Below, piece after piece: positions 1 to 5,831 of a stretch of 8,069 nt of DNA. A program made the position numbers and the translations under genes. The notes below the pieces were generated by a model. That model ran no database searches, was not told the origin of the DNA, and saw only the letters and a program-made list of their open reading frames with translations. Each line of letters begins with the position of its first letter. The stretch's first letter is position 1. Source of the stretch: RYN-433 sp036558265 (GTDB taxonomy: Bacteria; Planctomycetota; Phycisphaerae; Tepidisphaerales; Tepidisphaeraceae); assembly GCA_036558265.1 (NCBI GenBank), contig DATBFY010000412.1:1-8069 (forward strand), read 5' to 3'.

Positions 1-575
1 TGGGCGTCGGTGACGGCCTGATCGCGCTTGGCGATCTCGGCCTTGTTGGTTTCGATGGCCTGCTGGAGGGACTGGTTTGCGGCCATGAGGTCGGACTTGG
101 CCTTGGCGAGGGCGTCGGCGTCGTTCTTGGCCTTGGCGATCAGGGCCTTGACGGCGACGGTCATGCCGGCGGTTTCGGGGATTGCGGCGTCCTTGAGGGC
201 GGGCTCGGCCTTGATCGCCGCAAGGGTCGCGTTGTAGTCGTCGATGGCCTTCTTCTCGCTGCCGTCACGGTCGCCGTTGAGCATCGCAAGGATTTCCTTA
301 CGTTGCTCGATGGCGGCGTCGACCAGGGTGCCGGTGCGGGGTTTGTCCGGGTCGGCGCTCATGCCGGCCTGGAGGTCGGCGACGTTTCCGACCGAGCTCT
401 CGGCGATGACCTTCTGATACTTGTTCCGCATCGCGTCATTCTGGGTCTGGAGCTTGTTGGCGTCGGCGCTGGACATGATGGCCCAGACCAGGAAGCCGAC
501 CGCGAACACGATCGCGAAAACCAGGGCCGTGATCAGGCCCGTCCGCGACGTCTGCTGCTGTTGAATGGGGGGCAT
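1..575 (-). CDS. Membrane-anchored coiled-coil protein, C-terminus cut by window edge
   Basis: I do not recognise this gene. The frame is open from an ATG at 575 to the left edge, giving 191 residues with no stop, so the C-terminus is missing. The start is well supported: GGAGG lies at 585-589, 9 nt upstream. The protein opens with a short polar stretch (MPPIQQQQTSRTG), then one hydrophobic segment at about residues 13-34, and then a long Ala/Lys/Asp/Gln-rich region. Residues about 36-60 and 140-190 look like charged helical coiled coil. One membrane anchor followed by an extended helical domain suggests an envelope protein, but the domain that would reveal its role lies outside the window. 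It is on the same strand as the two HtrA-like genes, but a 276-bp gap with its own candidate promoter argues against strict co-transcription. It is certain as a coding region and unknown in function. Confidence 0.85.
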   Translation of the reverse strand, partial: MPPIQQQQTSRTGLITALVFAIVFAVGFLVWAIMSSADANKLQTQNDAMRNKYQKVIAESSVGNVADLQAGMSADPDKPRTGTLVDAAIEQRKEILAMLNGDRDGSEKKAIDDYNATLAAIKAEPALKDAAIPETAGMTVAVKALIAKAKNDADALAKAKSDLMAANQSLQQAIETNKAEIAKRDQAVTDA

Positions 576-584
576 AGGCAAAGA

Positions 585-589
585 CCTCC
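585..589 (-). promoter_or_regulatory. Shine-Dalgarno site of the coiled-coil gene
   Basis: GGAGG on the minus strand, 9 nt before the ATG at 575. It fixes the start of a gene whose other end is outside the window. Confidence 0.7.
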
Positions 590-660
590 GATCGACGGTG
601 CGTGCACCAGGGTGTGTGAGAACGATCCGCGCGCAGGAAACTCAGGATCGCAAGAGCGAC

Positions 661-690
661 AATTTACCGTTGTGGGTTGTCGGCGGTCAA
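661..690 (-). promoter_or_regulatory. Candidate sigma70-type promoter for the coiled-coil gene
   Basis: On the minus strand, TTGACC (685-690) and TAAATT (661-666) are 18 nt apart. They resemble -35 and -10 hexamers and point at the gene starting at 575, which would give a leader of roughly 80 nt. This is among the most AT-rich stretches of the gap. The -10 match is only moderate, so this is a candidate. Confidence 0.35.
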
Positions 691-851
691 ATGCTTACTG
701 CGCAAGTGACTGCGGATCGATTCGTGTCTGTGTGGACGGGGTCACGGATGGGTCTTATAAAGCGGTTGGATTGCCCAAATTGAAGGGGCGAGGGCGCGAC
801 GACGCCAGCGACCGGGGGGGGCGCGTTGGCAAGGTCTTAAGCCACTAAGGG

Positions 852-2258
852 TTACTGGGGGGGTTCGATGCGGATGATCTCGTCGTTGCCCTGACGGATG
901 GCCTCGAGGACGACGGCCTCGCGGGGCTTGGCCTTGCGGAAGGCCTGGTATTCCTTCTTGAACTGTTCGACGTCGGTGACGGGGGTCTGATTGAGCTTGG
1001 TGATCAGGTCGCCGTTCTCGAGTTTTCCGGCCATGGCGGCGCTGGCCTGCTTGACGAGGGCCACGACCACGCCCTTCTGGTCGGCGGGGAGCTTTCGGCG
1101 GTAGGTGTCGTCAAAGACGATTTCGCGGGCGGTAAAACCCAGGTCTTCGGCGAAGAACCGCCTGGCCTGGTTTTCCTGCCTGGGGCGCTCGGCCAGGGTC
1201 ACGGTGACGTCTTTGGGTGGTTTATTGGCCTGGGTGATGATCGAGAAGGTCACCTTCGAGCCGACCTTCATGCGCTTGACGTTCTTGGTGAGGATCATGG
1301 CGGCTTCGTCGGGCTCGTCGCCGCGCTCGAGAGGCTTGCCGTTCATCTTGACGATGATGTTGCCGGGCTTGAGTCCCGCCTGGTCGGCGGGCGTGCCCTT
1401 GATGACGTCTCCAACCTGGACGGCGGCCTGACCGGTCAGACCGAAGTACTCCGCCACCTCTTTCTTGAGCCCTGACATCTGGGCGACGCCCAGCCAGGGG
1501 AGCTTGAGCGGCTGGCCGGCGACGAGGGGGTCTGCCAGGCTCTGGGCGAACTCGTTGGTGGGCAGGAACATGCGCGGCGGGGCGTACATGCTCTGCAACT
1601 GGCGCTGCGGGTTGGAGTCGTTGAGCATCGGGATCTGCCCGGCCTGCATGCCGACCCAGCCGATGGCCTTGCCGTCCTTGTTGAAGACGGGCGAACCGAC
1701 TGCGGCGAGGCCCTCGCCCGTCACCAGCACGTGGCGGTTTTCCCCGCGCAGGTTTGCGGAGACCAGGCAGCGCGTGAAGTAGCTCTGGTAGGAGGCGGTC
1801 TTGGGGAGCATGCCGATCGAGACGACCTCATCCCCCACGCCGACCGGCAGATTGTCGAACCGCACGGGCTTGATCTTCCACTTTGCCTTCTCGACGGCGT
1901 CCTTGTCTCTGGGGCGCACGAAGGAGACGCTGGACCGCTCGTCGCGGCCGGCGAAGGTGGCGTCGATCTCGGTCAGGTCGTCGCCGGGCAGGATGATCTT
2001 GAACTCCTTCATCTGCTCGTCGGGGAGCATGGGGGGCGTGAGGACCATGGGAAACATGACCAGGCCGTCGTCGGACACGACCAGCCCCGCGCCGACGAAC
2101 TCGCGCCGACCGAGCTCGCCCTCGTAGGTGTATTGCACGGCGACGAGGGAGGGCGTGACCTCTTTCATCAGCTTCTGGGCCGCGTCGGGGGTGATGGCGG
2201 TGGCGGTCCGCGGGAGCAGCAGGGCGAGCGCGGCGAGCAGGACGAACGATCGGTTCAT
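852..2258 (-). CDS. Exported HtrA-like protein with two PDZ domains and no catalytic triad (pseudoprotease)
   Basis: This is a 468-residue HtrA/DegP-family (S1C) fold protein that probably has no proteolytic activity. The start at 2258 is preferred over the in-frame ATG at 2273: it has GGAG 5 nt upstream and gives a clean signal peptide (MNRSFVLLAALALLLPRTATA, cleavage near residue 21), so the protein should be exported. The degenerate trypsin-like domain is about residues 25-245, PDZ1 about 252-355 and PDZ2 about 370-465. Aligned by eye with its neighbour, the GSG-TNYHV block reads GAGLVVSDDGLVMFPMVL, putting Val72 at the catalytic His. The Asp position is Ser110 (RDERSSVSFV). The GNSGGPL block reads AAVGSPV, putting Val187 at the catalytic Ser. 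Both PDZ cores are intact (QAGLKPGNIIVKMNGKPL; GKLENGDLITKLNQTPV). It follows the active protease gene after 160 bp on the same strand. Likely roles are a regulator, chaperone or PDZ scaffold; those are inference. Confidence 0.88.
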   Translation of the reverse strand: MNRSFVLLAALALLLPRTATAITPDAAQKLMKEVTPSLVAVQYTYEGELGRREFVGAGLVVSDDGLVMFPMVLTPPMLPDEQMKEFKIILPGDDLTEIDATFAGRDERSSVSFVRPRDKDAVEKAKWKIKPVRFDNLPVGVGDEVVSIGMLPKTASYQSYFTRCLVSANLRGENRHVLVTGEGLAAVGSPVFNKDGKAIGWVGMQAGQIPMLNDSNPQRQLQSMYAPPRMFLPTNEFAQSLADPLVAGQPLKLPWLGVAQMSGLKKEVAEYFGLTGQAAVQVGDVIKGTPADQAGLKPGNIIVKMNGKPLERGDEPDEAAMILTKNVKRMKVGSKVTFSIITQANKPPKDVTVTLAERPRQENQARRFFAEDLGFTAREIVFDDTYRRKLPADQKGVVVALVKQASAAMAGKLENGDLITKLNQTPVTDVEQFKKEYQAFRKAKPREAVVLEAIRQGNDEIIRIEPPQ

Positions 2259-2263
2259 GAGAT

Positions 2264-2267
2264 CTCC
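2264..2267 (-). promoter_or_regulatory. Shine-Dalgarno site deciding the start of the pseudoprotease
   Basis: GGAG on the minus strand, 5 nt before the ATG at 2258. It lies inside the short extension that the ATG at 2273 would add, so it favours the inner start. The local sequence GGAGATCTC also occurs in the leader of the neighbouring active protease gene. Confidence 0.6.
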
Positions 2268-2280
2268 GGGCATTGCTTTG

Positions 2281-2302
2281 TGGCACGGGCGGCTCGCCCA
2301 TG
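2281..2302 (+). repeat. Hairpin repeat, copy 1
   Basis: Imperfect palindrome preceded by TGG: arms CACGGGCG and CGCCCATG around the loop GCT, with one mismatch in the stem. Consensus of the four copies is T(A/G)G, then CACGGGCG, a 3-nt loop, and CGCCCGTG. It lies 22 bp upstream of the pseudoprotease start, so minus-strand transcripts reading through from the protease gene would carry it. Confidence 0.75.
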
Positions 2303-2354
2303 TTCTTCAATTAATTCGATTCACGTGCGGGACCGTGCGTGTCGCGAGAGTCGA

Positions 2355-2377
2355 TCACGGGCGGGCCTCCCGTGCCA
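2355..2377 (-). repeat. Hairpin repeat, copy 2
   Basis: Minus-strand copy: TGG, then arms CACGGGAG and CGCCCGTG around GCC, followed by A. One arm position differs from consensus. It is in tandem with copy 3, same orientation, 8 nt apart. Confidence 0.75.
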
Positions 2378-2385
2378 CGGTTTGG

Positions 2386-2408
2386 TCACGGGCGGGGCGC
2401 CCGTGCTA
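2386..2408 (-). repeat. Hairpin repeat, copy 3
   Basis: Minus-strand copy with a perfect 8-bp stem: TAG, CACGGGCG, loop CCC, CGCCCGTG, A. It begins 10 bp after the stop codon of the active HtrA gene, where a hairpin could act as a transcript 3' end or protect the mRNA. There is no T-run, so it is not a classical intrinsic terminator. Confidence 0.8.
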
Positions 2409-2418
2409 CGGGGCTATA

Positions 2419-3849
2419 TCAATATCCCACCTTCAGCAGGATCGTGCGGGCGCCGCGGTCGTGCTTGACCTCGATGAGCACCTTGGGCTCCCTGGCCTTG
2501 ACCGAATCGTCGTAGAGCTTGACGAACTCGTCGACGTCCTTAACGGGCTTGCCGTTGATCGAGCGGACGACGTCGCCGATCGAAAGCTCGGCCTTGGCGG
2601 CGGGGTAGCCGGGACTGAGCGTGGTGATCCAGACGCCCTCGTCGTCGTCGAGCTGGCGCTCGTTGGCGAAGCGGCGGGTGACGTCGCGGATGCTCATGCC
2701 CCAGGTCTTGGCTTCCTTTTCCTCGCCCAGGGCGCTGGTGAGCTTTTCCGGGGTGGCCTTGAGGTGCAGCATTTCCTTGCCGCGGCGGACGACCAGGCTC
2801 GCCTCCTTGCCGATGGGCAGGTCGGCGATCATCTTGCGCACGCCGGCGATCTCCTCGGGGAACCGGGCGTTGGTCGAGTGGCCGTCGAGCTCCATGAGGA
2901 TGTCCTGGGTGTGCACACCGGCCTTCTGGGCCGGGCTGTTCTTCTCCACGCTGTTGATCAGCACGCCCTTGTTGATGTCGATCGCGTAGAAGCTCTCGAG
3001 GTCCTGGAGGGGCTTCAAATCGAGGCCGAGGTCGGCGCGGGTGACCTTTCCCTTCTGGGTGTCGGTGGCGGATTTGAGGATCGCGTCGATGACTTCCTTG
3101 GCGGTGTCGATGGGGACGGCGAAGTTGAGGTTCTGCCCGCCGCCGCGGGTATTGATGCCGACGACGTAGCCCATCATGTCCACCAAGGGCCCGCCGGAAT
3201 TGCCGGGGTTGATCGGCGTGTCCATCTGGATCCAGTTGGCGAACTCGCCGGTCTCGTAGCCGTTGATGTCCATGCGGTCGGGGTAGAAGGTGCGGTCGTT
3301 GTTGGAGACGACGCCGAGGGTGAGCGTGCGCGCCAGTCCGAAGGGCGTGCCGATCGCCATGACGTCCTGTCCGGGGACGAGGTTGTTGCTCTCGCCCAGT
3401 TCGGCGTACTTGAACGAGATGTTCTTGCGCTTCACGGTGTCCATGTCGAGCTGGACGATCGCGAGGTCGGTCCAGTGGTCGTCGCCGATCAGGTGGGCGG
3501 GGACGCGCTCCTTGTTGGCGAGGGTGACGTAGATCTCGACGGCGCGTCCGGCGACGTGGTAGTTGGTGAGGATGCGGCCCTTGTCGTCGATGATGACGCC
3601 CGAGCCGATGCCGCGCGAGACGTCGCGTTTGCCCTCGCGGTAGGTCTCGGCGGCGACGTCGAGCCGCACGACCGCCGGGAAGACCTTCTGGGTGACCGCG
3701 ACGACCGCCTGGGGCGTGGCGCTGGGGTAGGGGTCTTTGGCGCTGGTGTCGGTCGTCCGCCCATGACCGGCGGCGGCGGCGGCGGGGGCGGACCAGGGCA
3801 GGCAGGCGATCAAAGCGGCGGCGGCGACGACGAGCAAGGTCTTGTGCAT
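2419..3849 (-). CDS. HtrA/DegP-family serine protease (S1C) with two PDZ domains
   Basis: This is an envelope serine endoprotease that degrades or holds damaged exported proteins. The start at 3849 (476 residues) is chosen over the in-frame GTG at 3864 because GGAG lies 9 nt before it, and the longer start would place that site inside the coding region. The N-terminus is a signal peptide (MHKTLLVVAAAALIACLPWS) with a poly-Ala stretch at 22-27. The LIAC at residues 13-16 also fits a lipobox, so it may be a lipoprotein. The protease domain spans about 45-255 with the full triad: His98 in TNYHV, Asp128 in TDLAIVQL, Ser218 in GNSGGPL. PDZ1 is about 275-368 and PDZ2 about 383-474. The length fits DegP/DegQ-like enzymes. 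The degenerate paralogue lies 160 bp downstream on the same strand. The family is certain; which Deg-type member it corresponds to cannot be judged. Confidence 0.95.
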   Translation of the reverse strand: MHKTLLVVAAAALIACLPWSAPAAAAAGHGRTTDTSAKDPYPSATPQAVVAVTQKVFPAVVRLDVAAETYREGKRDVSRGIGSGVIIDDKGRILTNYHVAGRAVEIYVTLANKERVPAHLIGDDHWTDLAIVQLDMDTVKRKNISFKYAELGESNNLVPGQDVMAIGTPFGLARTLTLGVVSNNDRTFYPDRMDINGYETGEFANWIQMDTPINPGNSGGPLVDMMGYVVGINTRGGGQNLNFAVPIDTAKEVIDAILKSATDTQKGKVTRADLGLDLKPLQDLESFYAIDINKGVLINSVEKNSPAQKAGVHTQDILMELDGHSTNARFPEEIAGVRKMIADLPIGKEASLVVRRGKEMLHLKATPEKLTSALGEEKEAKTWGMSIRDVTRRFANERQLDDDEGVWITTLSPGYPAAKAELSIGDVVRSINGKPVKDVDEFVKLYDDSVKAREPKVLIEVKHDRGARTILLKVGY

Positions 3850-3858
3850 CAACGAGAT

Positions 3859-3862
3859 CTCC
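3859..3862 (-). promoter_or_regulatory. Shine-Dalgarno site deciding the start of the HtrA protease
   Basis: GGAG on the minus strand, 9 nt before the ATG at 3849. It overlaps the first codons of the longer GTG-start reading, which is why the ATG is preferred. Confidence 0.6.
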
Positions 3863-3961
3863 ACAGTACGTGGGGCCGTGAGAATGAATACGGCGGGCCG
3901 GGGCGGGCCGTTGAGTTCGCCTTCTCGCGACTGTAGCCGATATCACACCCTCGCGCGCGAC

Positions 3962-3984
3962 TTGTCCACAGCCGGTGTGGATAG
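3962..3984. promoter_or_regulatory. Inverted pair of DnaA-box-like nonamers
   Basis: TTGTCCACA on the plus strand (3962-3970) and CTATCCACA on the minus strand (3976-3984) each match the DnaA box TTATCCACA at 8 of 9 positions. They face each other across 5 bp (GCCGG), forming the inverted repeat TCCACA-GCCGG-TGTGGA. No dnaA or dnaN gene is nearby, and two boxes are too few to call an origin. It may instead be an operator for one of the divergent genes. Confidence 0.4.
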
Positions 3985-4133
3985 GATGCGCAAAGCCTGT
4001 CGATGTCGCAAGCCGCGGTTGGGATTTGGGCGGGAATCAGGATGATACCGCGGACGCGATGCGACGGGACGCGCGAGGCGGGGCTGACGCACGAATCGGC
4101 GATCATGCCACCGTCCGCCGCGATCCGATTCAT

Positions 4134-4180
4134 CCCTTCGACAGGCTCAGGGCAGGCCCTTCTGCCTTCATCCTTCATCC
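4134..4180 (+). repeat. Composite dispersed repeat just upstream of the RdgC-like gene
   Basis: The first part, CCCTTCGACAGGCTCAGGGC and onward, is the widespread element that translates as PFDRLRAG or STGSGQA in misannotated ORFs. It is followed by a CCTTCTG/CCTTCATCCTTCATCC pyrimidine-rich run of the kind that gives SSFILHP-type junk peptides. Both are familiar from high-GC environmental genomes, including planctomycetes. The element ends 3 bp before the GAGG ribosome binding site. Recognition is from memory of the motif; a second copy is not in this window. Confidence 0.6.
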
Positions 4181-4191
4181 TTGAGGTTCCG

Positions 4192-5424
4192 ATGGGTTTT
4201 GAGTCCGGTTCGATCACCTTCCGCCGCTTTGCCGTCACGGGCCAGGCTCCTGGGCAGGTCAACGAGCAGATGATCGAGCAGCTCGAATCCCACGCATTGG
4301 ACCCGGGCGAGTTCGGCGTCGAAGAAATCGAATACGGCTGGAATGGCGGGCGGCACATCTTCGACGGGCAGTTTTCGTTCGAGGACAACGTCTACAACGA
4401 CTGCCTTTTCTTCGCCCTGCGCATCGACACCAACAAGGTGCCGGGCGCGGTGAAGAAGGCGTACACGTTGATGGAAGAGGCCGCGCTGGCGAAGAAGAAT
4501 CCGAGCGGATTCATCTCCAAGGCGCAGAAGCGCGAGGTCAAGGACATCGTGCAGCAGAAGGTGGATGAGGATCTGAAGTCCGGGCGATTCCGCCGGAGCA
4601 AGCTGGTGCCGCTGCTTTGGGACCTGCCGGGCGGCATCGTCTACAGCGCCGCGGCGGGGGGGAACTTCGAGAAGCTGGCGGAGATCTTCGAACGGACGTT
4701 CAAGTGCGAGCTGGCGCCGCTGTCGGCCGGCGGCCTTGCCCAGCGCACGCTGGTCGAGCAGTCGAAGCGGCGGGATTACGAGGACTTCAAGCCGACGCGC
4801 TTCGCGCACGGGCCGGATGGGGAATCGCAATCGCCTGAATACCCCTGGGTCGCCAAGGGTCCCGAGCCCAAGAACTTCCTGGGCAACGAGTTCCTCCTGT
4901 GGCTTTGGTATCACGCGGACGCGAAGGACGGCGAGGTGAAAACCGCGGCCGGCGGTGACGTGGCGCTGCTATTCGACCGCAGTTTGGACCTGGAGTGCAC
5001 CTACGGCGCGACTGGCAAGGACAGCCTGCGCGGCACCGGCCCCACGCGGATGCCCGAGGCCAAAGACGCCCTGCGCACGGGGAAGGTACCGCGGAAGGCA
5101 TTTTTGACGATCCACGCGCGCGGGAGCCAGTTCGAGTTCACGTTTAATCCGGAGCAGTTCTCGCTCGGCAGCGCCAAGCTGCCGGAGGTCGAGGACGCCG
5201 AGACGCCGCGGGCCCTGTTCGAAGAGCGGATCACGCACCTGCGGGATCTGAGCCAGACGCTCGATGCGCTCTATGAGACTTTCCTGGTCGTTCGCGCGAG
5301 CAGCGGGTGGGAGTCGCAGACCAGCGCCATCCGCAAGTGGATCATCGCCGCCGCCCCCAGGCCCACGGTCTCGATTGACATCTCCCGCGCAGCGGCGACA
5401 CCGGAACTGGCAGAAGCCTCGTAG
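4192..5424 (+). CDS. RdgC-like recombination-associated protein
   Basis: This is a 410-residue soluble protein with no signal peptide or membrane segment. It looks like the RdgC family, whose E. coli member is a ring-forming DNA-binding protein that restrains RecA and is about 300 residues long. The resemblance is in layout: an N-terminal strand region (SITFRRFAVTG), a hydrophobic segment leading into charged helices (about 72-135), then a short strand segment (LVPLLWDLPGGIVYSAAAGG) and a helix ending ELAPLSAGG near residue 180. A later motif, NFLGNEFLLWLWYHAD (228-243), is typical of longer RdgC-annotated proteins from other phyla. The C-terminal half is longer than in E. coli. The start at 4192 has GAGG 5 nt upstream; the open frame continues upstream into a dispersed repeat and is not counted. 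It stands alone on the plus strand. The family call is by eye and not certain. Confidence 0.65.
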   Translation: MGFESGSITFRRFAVTGQAPGQVNEQMIEQLESHALDPGEFGVEEIEYGWNGGRHIFDGQFSFEDNVYNDCLFFALRIDTNKVPGAVKKAYTLMEEAALAKKNPSGFISKAQKREVKDIVQQKVDEDLKSGRFRRSKLVPLLWDLPGGIVYSAAAGGNFEKLAEIFERTFKCELAPLSAGGLAQRTLVEQSKRRDYEDFKPTRFAHGPDGESQSPEYPWVAKGPEPKNFLGNEFLLWLWYHADAKDGEVKTAAGGDVALLFDRSLDLECTYGATGKDSLRGTGPTRMPEAKDALRTGKVPRKAFLTIHARGSQFEFTFNPEQFSLGSAKLPEVEDAETPRALFEERITHLRDLSQTLDALYETFLVVRASSGWESQTSAIRKWIIAAAPRPTVSIDISRAAATPELAEAS

Positions 5425-5443
5425 CACGGGCGCCTCGCCCGTG
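5422..5443 (+). repeat. Hairpin repeat, copy 4, overlapping the RdgC-like stop codon
   Basis: Perfect 8-bp stem: CACGGGCG (5425-5432), loop CCT, CGCCCGTG (5436-5443), preceded by TAG. That TAG (5422-5424) is the stop codon of the RdgC-like gene. The hairpin sits directly at the gene's 3' end and could serve as an mRNA end or stabiliser. No T-run follows. Confidence 0.8.
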
Positions 5444-5454
5444 TGCCCTCGCGA

Positions 5455-5460
5455 TATAAT
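5455..5460 (+). promoter_or_regulatory. -10 box (TATAAT) of an apparently leaderless gene
   Basis: This is a perfect TATAAT, 8 nt before the ATG at 5469, with no Shine-Dalgarno sequence between. Initiation at the usual distance would begin the transcript at or within a base or two of the start codon. No clear -35 hexamer is seen; the expected region falls in the hairpin repeat. Confidence 0.5.
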
Positions 5461-5468
5461 CGATCGTG

Positions 5469-5804
5469 ATGGACGAGCCCCTGTCTCCCATCGATCATCA
5501 AACCGTTGATCGTGCAACGGCGCCTCTGGATTACGAAGCGCCGCCTGCACCGCTACCGGCCAGGGTTGTGTTCTCGCACTTGGCCGCCAGTGTTATTTGC
5601 GGGCTATGCGCCGCGTCATTTCTCGCGTTCCTGGTCGGGTTCGCCCTCTCCGCCCGGCGGCGGTCGATGGACTCGACCGATTGGATCGCAGCCTTAGGCC
5701 TCGTGAGCGTGATCGCGGCCTTGACCATTGCAGCCGTCTGGAACGTGCGGCGACTGAACGCGCGGCGGCGCCACATCGTGCGCGTCCCGCGAAAGTCGCC
5801 CTGA
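5469..5804 (+). CDS. Small two-helix membrane protein, unknown function
   Basis: I do not recognise this 111-residue protein. It has an acidic, proline-rich N-terminus (DYEAPPAPLPAR), a hydrophobic segment at about 33-60, an arginine-rich loop (SARRRS), a second segment at about 71-93, and a basic tail (RRLNARRRHIVRVPRK). It is therefore probably a small inner-membrane protein. The ATG at 5469 is chosen over the adjacent GTG at 5466 because it fits a leaderless start 8 nt after TATAAT; no ribosome binding site is present for either. It is short, but two well-formed membrane segments and a good -10 box support it. It converges with the next gene across 27 bp. Confidence 0.65.
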   Translation: MDEPLSPIDHQTVDRATAPLDYEAPPAPLPARVVFSHLAASVICGLCAASFLAFLVGFALSARRRSMDSTDWIAALGLVSVIAALTIAAVWNVRRLNARRRHIVRVPRKSP

Positions 5805-5831
5805 CGAATCGTTGGCCTGCGCCGCGCGAGT

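Larger units (their letters stand above)
576..851. other. 276-bp intergenic gap
   Basis: This lies between the stop of the degenerate HtrA gene (852) and the start of the coiled-coil gene (575). It holds the ribosome binding site and candidate promoter listed separately, a second AT-rich patch near 755-785, and a run of eight G at 814-821. I see no convincing hairpin-plus-T-run terminator after the upstream gene. Plus-strand frames crossing the gap have no start signal or recognisable protein. Confidence 0.6.
3850..4191. other. 342-bp divergent intergenic region
   Basis: This lies between the divergently transcribed HtrA (minus) and RdgC-like (plus) genes and so must hold promoters for one or both. 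I see no strong -35/-10 pair in either direction. It contains GC-rich GCGGGCCG-type repeats near 3893-3911, an inverted pair of DnaA-box-like nonamers at 3962-3984, and a composite dispersed repeat at 4134-4180. Frames that cross it have no ribosome binding site and no recognisable protein. Confidence 0.6.

Noticed and set aside
303..848. 181-residue plus-strand frame through the left gap
   Set aside because: Half of it is antisense to the coiled-coil gene and the rest is non-coding. There is no ribosome binding site and no recognisable protein.
2281..2408. CRISPR array
   Set aside because: Only three copies, in mixed orientation, with unequal spacing (52 and 8 nt) and palindromic short units. 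This fits REP-like elements.
3765..3800. GCG-rich trinucleotide run as a regulatory repeat
   Set aside because: It is simply the poly-Ala segment after the HtrA signal peptide.
2128..3936. 602-residue plus-strand open frame opposite the HtrA gene
   Set aside because: It is the antisense shadow of a gene with a full catalytic triad. Its sequence is low-complexity (runs of V, D, G, L) with no recognisable domain or ribosome binding site.
2540..3946. 468-residue minus-strand frame overlapping the HtrA gene
   Set aside because: It is Arg/Pro/His-rich, typical of a shifted frame through high-GC coding DNA, and conflicts with the well-supported protease frame.
3962..3984. Replication origin
   Set aside because: Only two DnaA-box-like sites, no AT-rich unwinding region and no dnaA, dnaN or similar gene nearby.
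4003..4191. Upstream extension of the RdgC-like gene
   Set aside because: The added 63 residues translate the dispersed repeat (STGSGQA, SSFIL) and skip the good GAGG-ATG pair at 4183-4194.
4168..4914. 248-residue minus-strand frame opposite the RdgC-like gene
   Set aside because: Leu/Arg/Val-rich antisense shadow with no ribosome binding site or domain.
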